The notes: generated by a model from the letters alone, not told the origin. Positions 9,336 to 19,075 are shown, counted from the first letter of the stretch. The stretch is 64,000 bases of DNA from Saliniplasma sp051745305 (GCA_051745305.1 JBNJDY010000001.1:1-64000), one strand, 5' to 3'. Made by a program: numbers and translations.

Positions 9336-10641
9336 GTTGAAAATAACCGTAATAGGATCACTAGTAATATTTGCACTGACTTATTACGGCATCATCAACA
9401 GACGAATACACAGAACCATAGCAGCCATGTCCGGCGGTATTTTTATGATACTGATCGGACATTGGATGGGATTCTACGATGCAAATCAAGCCATAGACTA
9501 TATCGATTTCAATACCATCGGATTACTTTTTGGTATGATGATAATAGTTGGAATGCTGGGAGATACGGGATTCTTTAGATATTTAGCTATCAAAATCGCA
9601 AAGTTCTCAAACGGCAGTTATTACAAACTCTTGGCTTTACTAGTATTGGTGACTGCTTTTACTTCAGCTTTTCTAGATAATGTGACTACTATTCTTTTGA
9701 TGGTGCCGATCACGATCACTATCGCGAGAGAATTAGATGTGACCCCTATTCCATTTTTGATGGCGGAATTGATCGCATCTAACATCGGTGGAACGATGAC
9801 GTTGATAGGTGATCCTCCTAATATCATGATCGGAAGTGCTGCAAATATACATTTTATCCATTTCATCATATATCTTGCACCAATTGTTATCATAGTTCTA
9901 TTCATAGTACTACTAGTCTTTGAATTATCTAACTATGAATTGCTTAATCAAGAGATGACGAGGTTTGATGATATACTTAAACTAGATGCAAATGCCAGTA
10001 TAGTCAATTATGATTTGCTGAAAAAAACAATTTTTATACTTACAATAACAATCTTATTATTTACTGTTCACCATATTTTAAATTTGGAGCCTTGGTTTGT
10101 TGCAGTTTTGGGAGCTAGCCTTCTTTTACTTTTGACATTCACTGAGCCTGAAGAGGCATTGAAACATGTCCATTGGGAAACTTTATTATTCTTCATGGGC
10201 TTGTTCATAGTCATAGGAGGTCTTCATAGTGCTGGTGTTATTGAGATCATCGCCTTGGAGATAGAGATATTCAGCGGTCACAGCTTGGTTTTATCCATGT
10301 TCATTATAATTATGATAAGTGGTCTTTTCGCCATTGTTATGGGAAATATACCAGCCGCTATTATATTGATTCCAGTTGTTAATATTTTCATCGATCATTC
10401 GGGATTGGGGGCAGGATTTATAATAAATCCTCTATGGTGGGCCCTATCATTGGGAACTTGTTTTGGTGGTAATGGTACTTTGATAAGTGCTCCAGCAAAT
10501 CTCGTCGTTTCAAACATCTCTAATAAAATGGGGGAACCTATATCATTTTGGGGATATGCGAGAAAGGCACTTCCAATAACTATACTTTCTTTGTTCCTGT
10601 CGTTTATTTTCCTTTGGTTATTCTACATTGTTTTACTGTGA
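9328..10641 (+). CDS. ArsB/NhaD-type membrane ion transporter, copy 1
   Basis: 437 residues with about 11-12 hydrophobic helices, an ion-transporter superfamily protein of the ArsB/NhaD/P-protein type. Characteristic motifs are AFLDNVTTILLMVP (about 115-128), the substrate loop IGDPPNIMIGSAA (about 158-170), FFMGLFIVIGGL, and the C-terminal GGNGTLISAPANLV. Members exchange Na+/H+ or carry arsenite or other anions, so the substrate cannot be fixed from sequence. The GTG at 9328 overlaps the upstream Usp gene by 8 bases; alignment with the paralogue at 10740 favours the TTG at 9337 as an alternative start (IGS falls at the same residue number). Confidence 0.88.
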   Translation: MTELKITVIGSLVIFALTYYGIINRRIHRTIAAMSGGIFMILIGHWMGFYDANQAIDYIDFNTIGLLFGMMIIVGMLGDTGFFRYLAIKIAKFSNGSYYKLLALLVLVTAFTSAFLDNVTTILLMVPITITIARELDVTPIPFLMAELIASNIGGTMTLIGDPPNIMIGSAANIHFIHFIIYLAPIVIIVLFIVLLVFELSNYELLNQEMTRFDDILKLDANASIVNYDLLKKTIFILTITILLFTVHHILNLEPWFVAVLGASLLLLLTFTEPEEALKHVHWETLLFFMGLFIVIGGLHSAGVIEIIALEIEIFSGHSLVLSMFIIIMISGLFAIVMGNIPAAIILIPVVNIFIDHSGLGAGFIINPLWWALSLGTCFGGNGTLISAPANLVVSNISNKMGEPISFWGYARKALPITILSLFLSFIFLWLFYIVLL

Positions 10642-10705
10642 TTTTAAACCTATGAATATAAACTATGAAAAACTGTAAATAGCTTAACATATCCTGGTTT
10701 TCAAA

Positions 10706-10720
10706 ATGTGTATATAATAA
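10706..10720 (+). promoter_or_regulatory. TATA-type promoter of transporter copy 2
   Basis: AATGTGTATATAATA lies about 30 bases before the ATG at 10740. It resembles the boxes before both Usp genes. The gene thus appears to have its own promoter although the two transporter genes are co-directional. Confidence 0.45.
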
Positions 10721-10739
10721 TTAAGAATAGGCGAAAGAT

Positions 10740-12044
10740 ATGACGGTAGAGGTTATCGGTTCAATTATAATATTCGCATTATCTTACTATGGTATCGTTT
10801 CTAAGCGTATCCATAGAACGATAGCCGCCCTTTCAGGGGCCGTTGGTATGCTGCTTTTTGGACACGGTTTGGGATTTTATGATACCCATGCAGCGATTGA
10901 TTATATCGATTTCAATACTATCGGATTATTACTGGGTATGATGATTTTAGTGGGGCTACTAGGTGAAACCGGGTTTTTCAAATATGTTGCAATAAAAACA
11001 GCAAAAGCTTCCGAAGGTAGTTATTATAGATTACTCGCATTTTTTGTTCTAGTGACGGCTTTTACATCTGCATTTCTTGACAATGTTACAACCATTTTAC
11101 TTTTAGCTCCAGTTACTATCACTATAGCAAAAGAGATGGACATAAATCCTATACCTTTCCTAATGACCGGTATTGTATCCGCAAACATAGGGGGTACCGC
11201 CACCCTGATAGGTGATCCTCCTAATGTGATAATCAGCAGTGCAACCGGAATCCAATTCAACGAATTTATTTTATATTTGGCACCGATAGTGATCATCATC
11301 CTATTTGTGATACTGTTAGTCTTTGAATTTATTTACAAAGATATTGTCGAAACAGATATTGAAAATTTCTCAAAGATAAAGAATATGGATGAAAAAAGTG
11401 CAATCACTAACAAATCCTTGTTAAATAAAGCATTGTTCGTCTTATTAATCACTACAATACTATTCTTATTTCATCATATAATCGGTATCGAGCCTTGGTT
11501 GGTGGCCATAACAGGTGCAAGTCTTCTTCTTATACTTTCACTTTCTGATCCGGAGGAAGCTCTACAACACGTTCACTGGACCACATTGTTATTTTTTGCT
11601 TCTAAATTTATCCTAATCGGTGGATTGGATCAAGCGGGGATAATTCGAATGATAGGTTTTGGTATGGTAAATGCAGCTGGTGAAAGTGTAGTTTTATCTA
11701 TATTCATAGTACTTATGGTAGCTGGGGTATCGGCCATAATAATCGGGAACATACCTGCTGTAATTGCACTTATACCTGCAGTTGAAATCTTTATAACACA
11801 GAGCCAGATGTTTGAAGGTTTTGCTGTTAATCCATTTTGGTGGGCTCTATCTCTTGGAGTGTGCCTGGGTGGTAATGGAACTCTAATCAGTTCTCATACT
11901 AATATGATCGTCTCAAGTATATCTGGTAAGATGGGATATCCTCTTTCATATTGGAAATACACAAAAACCGGCCTTCCAATAACAATTTTGTCTTTGTTTA
12001 TAGCATTCTTTTTGATGGTTCTGTTTTTTGTAGTAATACTCTAA
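10740..12044 (+). CDS. ArsB/NhaD-type membrane ion transporter, copy 2
   Basis: 434 residues, clearly a paralogue of the upstream transporter across its whole length (shared SKRIHRTIAALSG, YIDFNTIGLL, AFLDNVTTILLLAP, IGDPPNVIISSA, GGNGTLIS). Differences sit in the C-terminal loop, where copy 1 has ISAPANLVVSNIS and this one ISSHTNMIVSSIS, and in FASKFILIGGL against FMGLFIVIGGL; these may alter ion selectivity. It is an integral membrane protein of about 11-12 helices. It has its own TATA box and is followed by the second Usp gene 47 bases downstream. Confidence 0.88.
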   Translation: MTVEVIGSIIIFALSYYGIVSKRIHRTIAALSGAVGMLLFGHGLGFYDTHAAIDYIDFNTIGLLLGMMILVGLLGETGFFKYVAIKTAKASEGSYYRLLAFFVLVTAFTSAFLDNVTTILLLAPVTITIAKEMDINPIPFLMTGIVSANIGGTATLIGDPPNVIISSATGIQFNEFILYLAPIVIIILFVILLVFEFIYKDIVETDIENFSKIKNMDEKSAITNKSLLNKALFVLLITTILFLFHHIIGIEPWLVAITGASLLLILSLSDPEEALQHVHWTTLLFFASKFILIGGLDQAGIIRMIGFGMVNAAGESVVLSIFIVLMVAGVSAIIIGNIPAVIALIPAVEIFITQSQMFEGFAVNPFWWALSLGVCLGGNGTLISSHTNMIVSSISGKMGYPLSYWKYTKTGLPITILSLFIAFFLMVLFFVVIL

Positions 12045-12056
12045 ATAAAAGCAAAA

Positions 12057-12072
12057 AGTGTAAATATATACA
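12057..12072 (+). promoter_or_regulatory. TATA-type promoter of second Usp gene
   Basis: AGTGTAAATATATACA lies about 25-30 bases before the ATG at 12092 and matches the pattern (T)GTGTA-A/T-rich seen before the first Usp gene and transporter copy 2. It overlaps the very end of the intergenic gap after transporter 2. Confidence 0.4.
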
Positions 12073-12091
12073 TCAACTTATGATTATACAT

Positions 12092-12901
12092 ATGTTCAAG
12101 AATATACTCATAGCTACAGACGATTCCGAACTCATAAAAAATGCCATCAGATATACATCTAATGCTTTTCCGGATTCACAATACCATCTTTTAAATGTAT
12201 TATACTCTACTGAATCAAGTGTTCCATCAACAGACATACTGATGAAAGACTTGAATCAAGCCTCTAAAAGAGCGATCCAAGACGGAGTTGAAATACTGCG
12301 AGATATGGGTATAGATAAAATCAAGAAAAGTGTTAGAGAAGGTGTTCCGAGTAAACAGATATTGAGATATGCGGAGGAAAATCATATAGATATGATCGTT
12401 ATGGGAACCCAATCTAAATCTGGTATACAGACTTACGAGATAGGTAATACATGTATTCATACCTTAGAAAATACCACTATACCTGTGCTGCTTTTCGATA
12501 CGATAGTCGATATAGTTGACCCCAAGAAGATTCTCCATCCAACAAGTGGAAGTAAATACTCTGTAGAAGCCGGTTATGTCGCAATAGAATTAGCTGAATA
12601 CTTTAAAGGGAAAGTAAAAGTCCTATGTATCCGGGGAGATAAAGAAACTGAAGTTTCTTTCCGTAGATTGGAGACCTTTGCCGAGAAAAACAAAATATCT
12701 TTCAACATAAGTGCTTGTACTAAGAAACCAAACAAAGAAATTGTAAGAGAATCTAAAAAGAACGATATAGTTGTCACTAGTCGTGGTAGACCTGGATTTA
12801 AGTACAAATTAAGAAAGATATATCCTCCATTCGCTCTTGGCACATTAGAAAGAGAGATTATTGTTGAGGCCAGGAAACCGGTACTCTTTGTAGGAGATTA
12901 A
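12092..12901 (+). CDS. Tandem universal stress protein, second copy
   Basis: 269 residues from the ATG at 12092; the open frame extends far upstream into the transporter gene, but family similarity begins at MFKNILIATDDSEL. Two Usp domains as in the first copy: loop MGTQSKSGIQTYEIGNT in domain 1, VVTSRGRPGFKYKLR in domain 2, ending PVLFVGD. The order Usp-transporter-transporter-Usp suggests duplication of a Usp/transporter pair with rearrangement. Convergent with enolase 19 bases downstream. Confidence 0.88.
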   Translation: MFKNILIATDDSELIKNAIRYTSNAFPDSQYHLLNVLYSTESSVPSTDILMKDLNQASKRAIQDGVEILRDMGIDKIKKSVREGVPSKQILRYAEENHIDMIVMGTQSKSGIQTYEIGNTCIHTLENTTIPVLLFDTIVDIVDPKKILHPTSGSKYSVEAGYVAIELAEYFKGKVKVLCIRGDKETEVSFRRLETFAEKNKISFNISACTKKPNKEIVRESKKNDIVVTSRGRPGFKYKLRKIYPPFALGTLEREIIVEARKPVLFVGD

Positions 12902-12920
12902 TTCGGTTTATACATTCCGA

Positions 12921-14174
12921 TTATACAATAACACCGTATTTTGAACTCTCCCCCAGTTCCTCTTCTATCTCCATCAATCTGTTGTATTTAGCTGTTCTTT
13001 CTGAGCGAGCTGGAGCACCGGCCTTTATCTGACCTGAGGATAAAGCAACAGAAAGGTCTGCTATAAAATCGTCACAGGTTTCTCCGGACCTATGAGATAT
13101 TTGGACATCGTAACCATTTCTAATAGCCAAAGATGCAGCATTCATAGCCTCGGTTAAACTTCCGATCTGATTTACTTTTAATAATAAACAATTACAAGCT
13201 CCTTTCTCTATACCCTTCTCTAACAATTCAGGGTTTGTTACAAAAAGATCATCTCCTATGATTTGGACACTATCACCGATTCTATCTGTAAGTTTAATGA
13301 ATCCGTTCCAATCATCCTCAGATAGTGGATCCTCTATAGAGATCACCGGATATTCTTCTATTAATCTTTCATAGAATTCTACCATATCTTCAGAAGTTAG
13401 AGTTTCTCCTGCGAATTGATAAGAATTGTTTTTGTAAAATTCTGAACCCGCACAATCTATGGCTAAATCTACAACCTTGTCATAGCCTGTTTCTTCAAGA
13501 GTTTCTAAAATTAAATCAAGTGGTTCAAAAGGATCACCTAGAGGGGGAGCATAACCGCCTTCATCACCTACATTAGCTGCGGAATTACCATACTTAGAAA
13601 CCAATTTGTTACCTAACTCATGATAGACTTCGGCTCCTATCCTAACTGCATCATGAATGTTTTCTGCTCCAGTTGGTGCGATCATATATTCCTGTATATC
13701 TAGATCATTGCCGGCATGTTCCCCACCATTTAGGACGTTCATGAAAGGAACAGGCAATAAAACGTCATTCAATCTTCCCAAATAACGGTATAGTGGTAAT
13801 TCACTAGCATAGGCACCGGCTCTAGCAGCAGCCAATGAAACAGAAAGGATGGCATTTGCACCAAGATTACTTTTATCATCAGTACCGTCAAGATCGATCA
13901 TAATCTTATCTATTTTGGACTGGTCTCTCACATCCATACCGAGTAACTCAGAGGCTATAACTTCGTTAACGTTATCCACAGGTTTTAAAACTCCTTTACC
14001 CCCGAATCTGGAACCGTTATCTCTTAATTCAAGAGCTTCCCCAACACCCGTTGAAGCACCAGAAGGGACTGCTGCTGTCCCTCTAGAAATTTCAGTCGTT
14101 ACTGTGGTTTCAACTGTAGGATTACCTCTAGAATCTAATATCTCTCTTGCAGATACACCTATTATTTCATACAT
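12921..14174 (-). CDS. eno: Enolase
   Basis: 417 residues. It interconverts 2-phosphoglycerate and phosphoenolpyruvate in glycolysis and gluconeogenesis. Seen motifs: SGASTGVGEALELRD (flexible loop), NVLNGGEHAGNDLDIQE, the Mg2+ ligands in CAGSEF, SIEDPLSEDDW and GDDLFVTN, the catalytic lysine in LLLKVNQIGSLTEA, and the signature SHRSGET. The start MYEIIGVSAREILDSRGNPT is standard. Single gene, convergent with Usp copy 2 and divergent from the aminotransferase. Confidence 0.98.
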   Translation of the reverse strand: MYEIIGVSAREILDSRGNPTVETTVTTEISRGTAAVPSGASTGVGEALELRDNGSRFGGKGVLKPVDNVNEVIASELLGMDVRDQSKIDKIMIDLDGTDDKSNLGANAILSVSLAAARAGAYASELPLYRYLGRLNDVLLPVPFMNVLNGGEHAGNDLDIQEYMIAPTGAENIHDAVRIGAEVYHELGNKLVSKYGNSAANVGDEGGYAPPLGDPFEPLDLILETLEETGYDKVVDLAIDCAGSEFYKNNSYQFAGETLTSEDMVEFYERLIEEYPVISIEDPLSEDDWNGFIKLTDRIGDSVQIIGDDLFVTNPELLEKGIEKGACNCLLLKVNQIGSLTEAMNAASLAIRNGYDVQISHRSGETCDDFIADLSVALSSGQIKAGAPARSERTAKYNRLMEIEEELGESSKYGVIV

Positions 14175-14304
14175 TATTAAACACCTAACTTTGATTTTAA
14201 TCTATAATTAATACCTGGTATTTTATAGTAACGGGTTTAGTATCTTCATTAAACACTTCAATTTTAAGGGAAAATTCAATAAAAGAGTTATTATATAGGG
14301 TTCT

Positions 14305-15393
14305 ATGAACGGCAAAATCCCTGTAGCAGAGCCGTTAATAGAGGAGGAAGAAAAACGTGCCGTTCAGAAGGTACTAGAATCCGGGCAGATAGCAGCCGGT
14401 CCGAAAGTTAAAGAATTCGAAGACAAGTTTGCTGAGTATATCGGAGTTGAACATTCGATTGCAGTGAATTCAGGAACATCGGCCCTGATCACTTCGCTTT
14501 TAGCTGCAGGTGTGGGGAAGGGGGACGAGGTTATCGTTACACCATACAGTTTTGTATCAAGTGTGACCTCTGTCCTCCTGACTGGTGCTGAACCCGTTTT
14601 TGTAGATATCTCCTACGAAACGTTTTGTATAGAACCGGATAATATCGAAGAGAAAATCAGTGAATCTACAAAGGCGATCGTTCCAGTTCATCTATACGGA
14701 CAACCAGCAGATATGGGTGGGATAATTTCCATCGCCGATGAATATGGACTTTCTGTTATCGAAGATTCCTGTCAAGCCCATGGAGCGGAATATAGAGGTG
14801 ATAAAGTCGGTGGTATCGGTGATATCGGCTGCTTCTCGTTTTACGCTACTAAAAACATGATGACCGGTGAAGGAGGTATGGTCACGACGGATAACGGGGA
14901 ACTGGGTGAGAAAGTCCGGATGTTAAGGGAACACGGTAGAACTGGATATGGATACAATATCCCCGGATACAACTTTATGATGACTGATATAGAGGCCGCT
15001 TTAGGTATCGAACAGTTAAAAAAATTGGATTATATCAATGAAAAACGCAGAAAGAATGCTCAGATATTAAATGATAGTCTCAAATCAGAGGAAGAAGCTG
15101 GGAATTTGAAAACACCTGCGGAGATTGAGGGAACTAAACATGTATATCACCAGTACGCCCTTAAAGTCGATGAAGAAAAAAGGGAAAGAGTTGTCAATGC
15201 AATGAGGAAAGCTGGGATGGGAGTTAGAGAAGGATACCAAAAACCGATCTATAAAGAAAAAGCTGTTGAAAAGGACATCGAGCTTACTAATGCAGAGAAA
15301 GCATGTAAGGAAGTCGTTTGGCTTCCAGTTCATCCACAGCTTGAAGCAGCTCACATGCGTAGGATGTCATGGGGGTTAAAGCACTATCTCTAG
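14305..15393 (+). CDS. DegT/DnrJ/EryC1-family sugar aminotransferase
   Basis: 362 residues, PLP-dependent. The lysine forming the Schiff base is K183 in FYATKNMMTGEGG; D154 and Q157 in IEDSCQAHGA contact PLP. These enzymes transfer an amino group to a keto-sugar nucleotide for surface glycans. It could supply the aminotransferase step for the oxidoreductase/acetyltransferase pair at 57457-59021, which is the usual third partner in diacetamido-uronic acid synthesis; that link is inference since they are 42 kb apart. The next gene, a phosphatase, is 47 bases downstream on the same strand. Confidence 0.92.
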   Translation: MNGKIPVAEPLIEEEEKRAVQKVLESGQIAAGPKVKEFEDKFAEYIGVEHSIAVNSGTSALITSLLAAGVGKGDEVIVTPYSFVSSVTSVLLTGAEPVFVDISYETFCIEPDNIEEKISESTKAIVPVHLYGQPADMGGIISIADEYGLSVIEDSCQAHGAEYRGDKVGGIGDIGCFSFYATKNMMTGEGGMVTTDNGELGEKVRMLREHGRTGYGYNIPGYNFMMTDIEAALGIEQLKKLDYINEKRRKNAQILNDSLKSEEEAGNLKTPAEIEGTKHVYHQYALKVDEEKRERVVNAMRKAGMGVREGYQKPIYKEKAVEKDIELTNAEKACKEVVWLPVHPQLEAAHMRRMSWGLKHYL

Positions 15394-15440
15394 TTTGAAC
15401 AATAGAAAATAATATTGGCTCCCATTACAATCCTTGATTT

Positions 15441-16055
15441 ATGACACGAGTATATATCGTTAGACACGGTGAAACCGAGTGGAATCGGGAAGGGCGTTTT
15501 CAAGGATGGAAGGATTCACCTTTAACAGAAAAAGGTAGGGAACAAGTTGAATATTTAGCTGAACGGTTGAAAGATCATCAAATCGATTATCTATATTCCA
15601 GCCCGTCCGGGAGGACGATTGAGACAGCTGAGGTAATAGCAAATGCTAATGACCTCGAGATCATCGAAGAACAGGGTTTCAAGGAGATAAATCTCGGGGA
15701 GTTGGAAGGCAAAAGATCTGAGTGGATCGAGGCTAATCATCCTGATGTTATTCATGATTTCTGGAACGATCCTGAAAACTATGAACCAATATCTGGAGAG
15801 GATTTCTACGAGCTTAGAGAAAGAGTCATCGGCACGTTAAATGATCTCATAAGGAAACATTCAGATGATCATGTCTTGATAGTCTCTCATGCTGCAGCAT
15901 CTAAAACCATCTTATCACATTTTGAAGAGAGAGAACTCAGGGGGTTGTGGGACCCTCCAGAGGTGAAAGCTGCTAGTTTAAGTATGGTTGATATCAAGGG
16001 ATATGAATCAGATATCAAACTATATGGAGATACTTCTCATTATAGTTTTGAATGA
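15441..16055 (+). CDS. Histidine phosphatase / phosphoglycerate mutase-like protein
   Basis: 204 residues of the cofactor-dependent phosphoglycerate mutase clan. The RHG motif gives R8 and nucleophile H9 (IVRHGETEWN), then the second arginine in YSSPSGRTIETAE, E in EINLGELEG and the second histidine in LIVSHAAAS. Members are 2,3-bisphosphoglycerate-dependent mutases, cobalamin phosphatases or broad phosphatases, and sequence alone does not choose. The enolase nearby gives weak support for a glycolytic role. It ends four bases before a convergent small membrane gene. Confidence 0.85.
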   Translation: MTRVYIVRHGETEWNREGRFQGWKDSPLTEKGREQVEYLAERLKDHQIDYLYSSPSGRTIETAEVIANANDLEIIEEQGFKEINLGELEGKRSEWIEANHPDVIHDFWNDPENYEPISGEDFYELRERVIGTLNDLIRKHSDDHVLIVSHAAASKTILSHFEERELRGLWDPPEVKAASLSMVDIKGYESDIKLYGDTSHYSFE

Positions 16056-16059
16056 AATA

Positions 16060-16284
16060 TCAAAATTTTCTTCTTTCGGCAAACGTCATAATCAGAGCGA
16101 TTATTACAAAAGCTGCCAAAGAATAGATTATACTGTTTGTAACTAGATATACCAAAACAGAAGCAGCCGTGGCAGGTAAAAACTCCAATATCAGTTTGAA
16201 GAATACCGAGATTATAATAACGATTAGAACTAGAATCAATATAGCTGCGCATGCTAACGTTCCAAGTTCCAATATTCCGAACAT
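16060..16284 (-). CDS. Small two-helix membrane protein
   Basis: 74 residues, not recognised. Two long hydrophobic stretches (LACAAILILVLIVIIISVFF and about 37-64) joined by FLPATAAS, with a basic tail AERRKF. The coding frame was chosen over the overlapping 16040-16252 frame because it gives a regular membrane protein. It ends four bases from the phosphatase stop and starts 52 bases before the end of the oxidoreductase operon, so it may be transcribed as its last gene. Confidence 0.55.
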   Translation of the reverse strand: MFGILELGTLACAAILILVLIVIIISVFFKLILEFLPATAASVLVYLVTNSIIYSLAAFVIIALIMTFAERRKF

Positions 16285-16335
16285 GCTTTTAATATATTAT
16301 TGATTATAGGTAAGGATTGTTATTTTTTCCTCGAT

Positions 16336-17238
16336 TTATAGTCTCTTTATAACGTATTCCTTAAATAGCTCTTCAAATTCTTTCTGAGCAATTGTTTGAT
16401 CGATTTCACGTTTTACAGGAGGTGTATCTTCGTACCCTGGGAGAATTTTTTGAATTCTTTCTTTAAACGTTGATTTCTTCTCGTTTTTTAGGAAGACTCC
16501 AGTGTATATCTTTTCTTCATCGTTTAACATCTTAAACGCATGGTTAATTTTGTCCTCGTCATCTTTGACTTCTGGATCATAGTTTTCGCCCAGTTGTTCA
16601 ACATTGTTCTTTATATATTCCCATGTATGGATATCGTTGTAGGTAACACATGGTTGTAAAATATCAATGAATGCTGTTCCTTCGTGTTGGATACCTTCCA
16701 TTATCAATTCTTTCAATTGTTTCGGATCGAGAGCGGAACCCCTTGCCACGTATGTAAAACCACATGTTAAAGCGAGTTTTAATGGTTCGACTGGATCCTG
16801 TATATTCGGTTTGAATAGTGCCTTTGTTTTAAGATCTTTATCTAAAGTTGGTGCTGCTTGACCCTTGGTTAACCCATAAACTCTGTTATCATGGAGTAAG
16901 ATTGTCATATCGATATTTTTTCTACCGAGAGCTACGATATGTCCCGCACCTATGCCCAGAAGGTCACCGTCACCACCGTTGACTATTATGTCAAGTTCAG
17001 GATTCGATATCTTTATGCCCGTTGCAAAGGGGATAGCTCTACCATGAAGTGTATGGACTCCTGAAACATCTATGAAATGAGGTATCTTACCAGAGCATCC
17101 TATCCCTGAAACAACTACGGTGTTTTCTTTAGATAGTTCAAGTTCTTTAAAGGCTTTGTACATGCTGGAAACTATACCAAAGTCTCCACATCCTTTACAC
17201 CAATCAACCCAAACATCGCTTTCATAATCATGGGCCAT
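16336..17238 (-). CDS. 2-oxoacid:ferredoxin oxidoreductase, beta subunit
   Basis: 300 residues. Binds thiamine pyrophosphate and passes electrons from 2-oxoacid decarboxylation to ferredoxin, making an acyl-CoA. The TPP site is seen as GGDGDLLGIGAGH and, after about 25 residues, NRVYGLTKGQAAPT. Cysteines in WCKGCGDFG, GIGCSGK and TCGFTYVARG fit ligands of the single 4Fe-4S cluster of this class. It overlaps the alpha/gamma gene by 11 bases. Substrate (2-oxoglutarate, pyruvate or branched chain) cannot be assigned; the fused alpha partner resembles the 2-oxoglutarate or broad 2-oxoacid type. Confidence 0.93.
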   Translation of the reverse strand: MAHDYESDVWVDWCKGCGDFGIVSSMYKAFKELELSKENTVVVSGIGCSGKIPHFIDVSGVHTLHGRAIPFATGIKISNPELDIIVNGGDGDLLGIGAGHIVALGRKNIDMTILLHDNRVYGLTKGQAAPTLDKDLKTKALFKPNIQDPVEPLKLALTCGFTYVARGSALDPKQLKELIMEGIQHEGTAFIDILQPCVTYNDIHTWEYIKNNVEQLGENYDPEVKDDEDKINHAFKMLNDEEKIYTGVFLKNEKKSTFKERIQKILPGYEDTPPVKREIDQTIAQKEFEELFKEYVIKRL

Positions 17239-19075
17239 GTTCTATCACCTTCCTTTTATCTCCATCTAAAATATCTTTGATGGCTTTTTTCACTTCCATG
17301 AGATGCATAGGTCTACCAGTGTATTTTACGATCTCATTCCCGATGGTAATACCGGTATTCATGGCTATAGACCTCTTTATTAAAGGCGTGTGAGTGTGTT
17401 CAACTGCTATGCAAGTTTCACATTTCGATAATATATCTTTGACTGAATCTGCTGGGAACGGAGAGAACATCTTTATGTGAAGATAAGCTCCATCTATCTC
17501 CTCAATAGCATCTAGACATACACCTTTCACAGAACCCCATCCGACGAGTATGAAATCTGGGTTATCTGGTCCGAAATATTTGAATTGTTTTTCATCAGGG
17601 ATTTCTTTAGATGCTAATTCTAGTTTTTCCATCCTCTTATCCTGCATCTTAACACGAGTTCCTGGATTTTCAGTGACGTTACCATAGTCATCGTGTTCAC
17701 TTCCAGTATACCACATGACTTCCTGACCTAGAAAGGCTCTTTTTGAAACTGGGCCATCAGTGAATCGTTTGTAATCTTTAGAACCACCTATATCACCCCT
17801 TCTAATTTCTATGTTGGAAGAGTCAGGGGATTTCATGTTAACAACAGAGTTGGCTAAGAATTTATCGAGCATGTGTATGACTGGGACTTGGTATTCCTCT
17901 GCGAAGTTGAATGCTTCGACGGCGTCATAGAAGGCCTCTTCGTGATCGCCGGAACAGACGACTATCTTGGGAATTTCACCGTGCGAGCCGTATAATGCTG
18001 AGAAAAGGTCGGATTGACCACCTCTAGTGGGCATACCCGTACTTGGTCCTCCCCTTTGATAATAAGTTACAACCACCGGGACCTCGTTGATACCTGCCCA
18101 ACCGATCCCCTCGACCATTAGACTGTATCCAGGTCCGCTTGTAGCGGTAGCACTCCTTGCCCCGGTCAATGACGATCCGATAGCAGAATTGATAGCTGCG
18201 AGCTCGTCCTCTGTTTGAATAACCACTATATTCTTTTCTTCTCCATACTCTTCTAAAAAGAAGCTTTCGTCGGCTGCAGGAGTGATAGGATAGTAACTTT
18301 GGAATGAAATACCACCCATGATCTTACCCATGCCAACAGCATCGTTTCCATTGACTAGAAGACGTTTGTCTTCATTCAGTTCTGATTTTTTTAATTCTAA
18401 AGGTGATCCGAGATCGTCTTTTATTTTGCTGGAGATGAGTTCGACGAAAAACTTGTTCTGGTCTGCGATTTTTTCTTTACCTTTGAATTTCCGTTCTACC
18501 GCTACGTTTAGACTTTTTTCATCAAGACCTATAAGCCCAGATACTGCACCTATCAGTATAGAACTAACATATCGAGACGCATGGGATGATGATAATTCGA
18601 AATTCTCTTGAAGCTCCTCTAAAAGGGCTTGAAAATCGAGAGGTATAGCGGTTATATCTTTTTCTTCCTCTAAGTATTGGATTAGTTCATTTATCTCGTT
18701 GCCTATATCATTCTTTTTGTAAGCTGATTTCAATTCGTGACTAATGCTTGGAATATCGTCGATGTTGGTATCTTCGGTGGAAACGTCGTAAACAACATAT
18801 CCTTCCTCTTCAACATCCTCATAATGGGTAAAAAGAGTTTCTGCGTCCATGCATCCCAATAACTGGATAGGGTACGTCAAGGATCTTGGATAAGTTTTGG
18901 AAGAGATTTTACTGTGTACGTAACTATGTTTACCTTTTATGTTAGAATAGTACTCTCTGTCAGCTATAGAGCCGTAACCTTTGGAGGTCAAAGCGTACGT
19001 CAATATTTGGGCAGTAGTTTCAAGTCCGGCTCCCTGTTCACCACCAATGATGAATAATAATTCTTCTCTACTCAT
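17228..19075 (-). CDS. 2-oxoacid:ferredoxin oxidoreductase, fused gamma-alpha subunit
   Basis: About 615 residues from ATG 19075; a TTG at 19090 would add five residues, but a GGAG site lies just before the ATG. The N-terminal gamma domain starts LLFIIGGEQGAGLETTA (CoA-binding side, about 1-195), and the alpha domain begins near NGNDAVGMGKIMGGISF and has the YPITPAADE motif. The C-terminal transketolase-like part ends near GRPMHLMEVKKA. Gamma-alpha fusion is typical of the two-subunit enzyme class. Middle gene of the three-gene operon with the CxxC protein and the beta subunit. Confidence 0.93.
   Translation of the reverse strand: MSREELLFIIGGEQGAGLETTAQILTYALTSKGYGSIADREYYSNIKGKHSYVHSKISSKTYPRSLTYPIQLLGCMDAETLFTHYEDVEEEGYVVYDVSTEDTNIDDIPSISHELKSAYKKNDIGNEINELIQYLEEEKDITAIPLDFQALLEELQENFELSSSHASRYVSSILIGAVSGLIGLDEKSLNVAVERKFKGKEKIADQNKFFVELISSKIKDDLGSPLELKKSELNEDKRLLVNGNDAVGMGKIMGGISFQSYYPITPAADESFFLEEYGEEKNIVVIQTEDELAAINSAIGSSLTGARSATATSGPGYSLMVEGIGWAGINEVPVVVTYYQRGGPSTGMPTRGGQSDLFSALYGSHGEIPKIVVCSGDHEEAFYDAVEAFNFAEEYQVPVIHMLDKFLANSVVNMKSPDSSNIEIRRGDIGGSKDYKRFTDGPVSKRAFLGQEVMWYTGSEHDDYGNVTENPGTRVKMQDKRMEKLELASKEIPDEKQFKYFGPDNPDFILVGWGSVKGVCLDAIEEIDGAYLHIKMFSPFPADSVKDILSKCETCIAVEHTHTPLIKRSIAMNTGITIGNEIVKYTGRPMHLMEVKKAIKDILDGDKRKVIEHGP

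Noticed and set aside
11951..12091. N-terminal extension of the second Usp frame
   Set aside because: It overlaps the transporter's last helix and has no Usp similarity; the first Usp copy begins at the equivalent methionine.
16040..16252. Alternative minus-strand frame overlapping the small membrane protein
   Set aside because: Cysteine/tyrosine-rich, low-complexity translation with no membrane pattern, starting inside the better frame.
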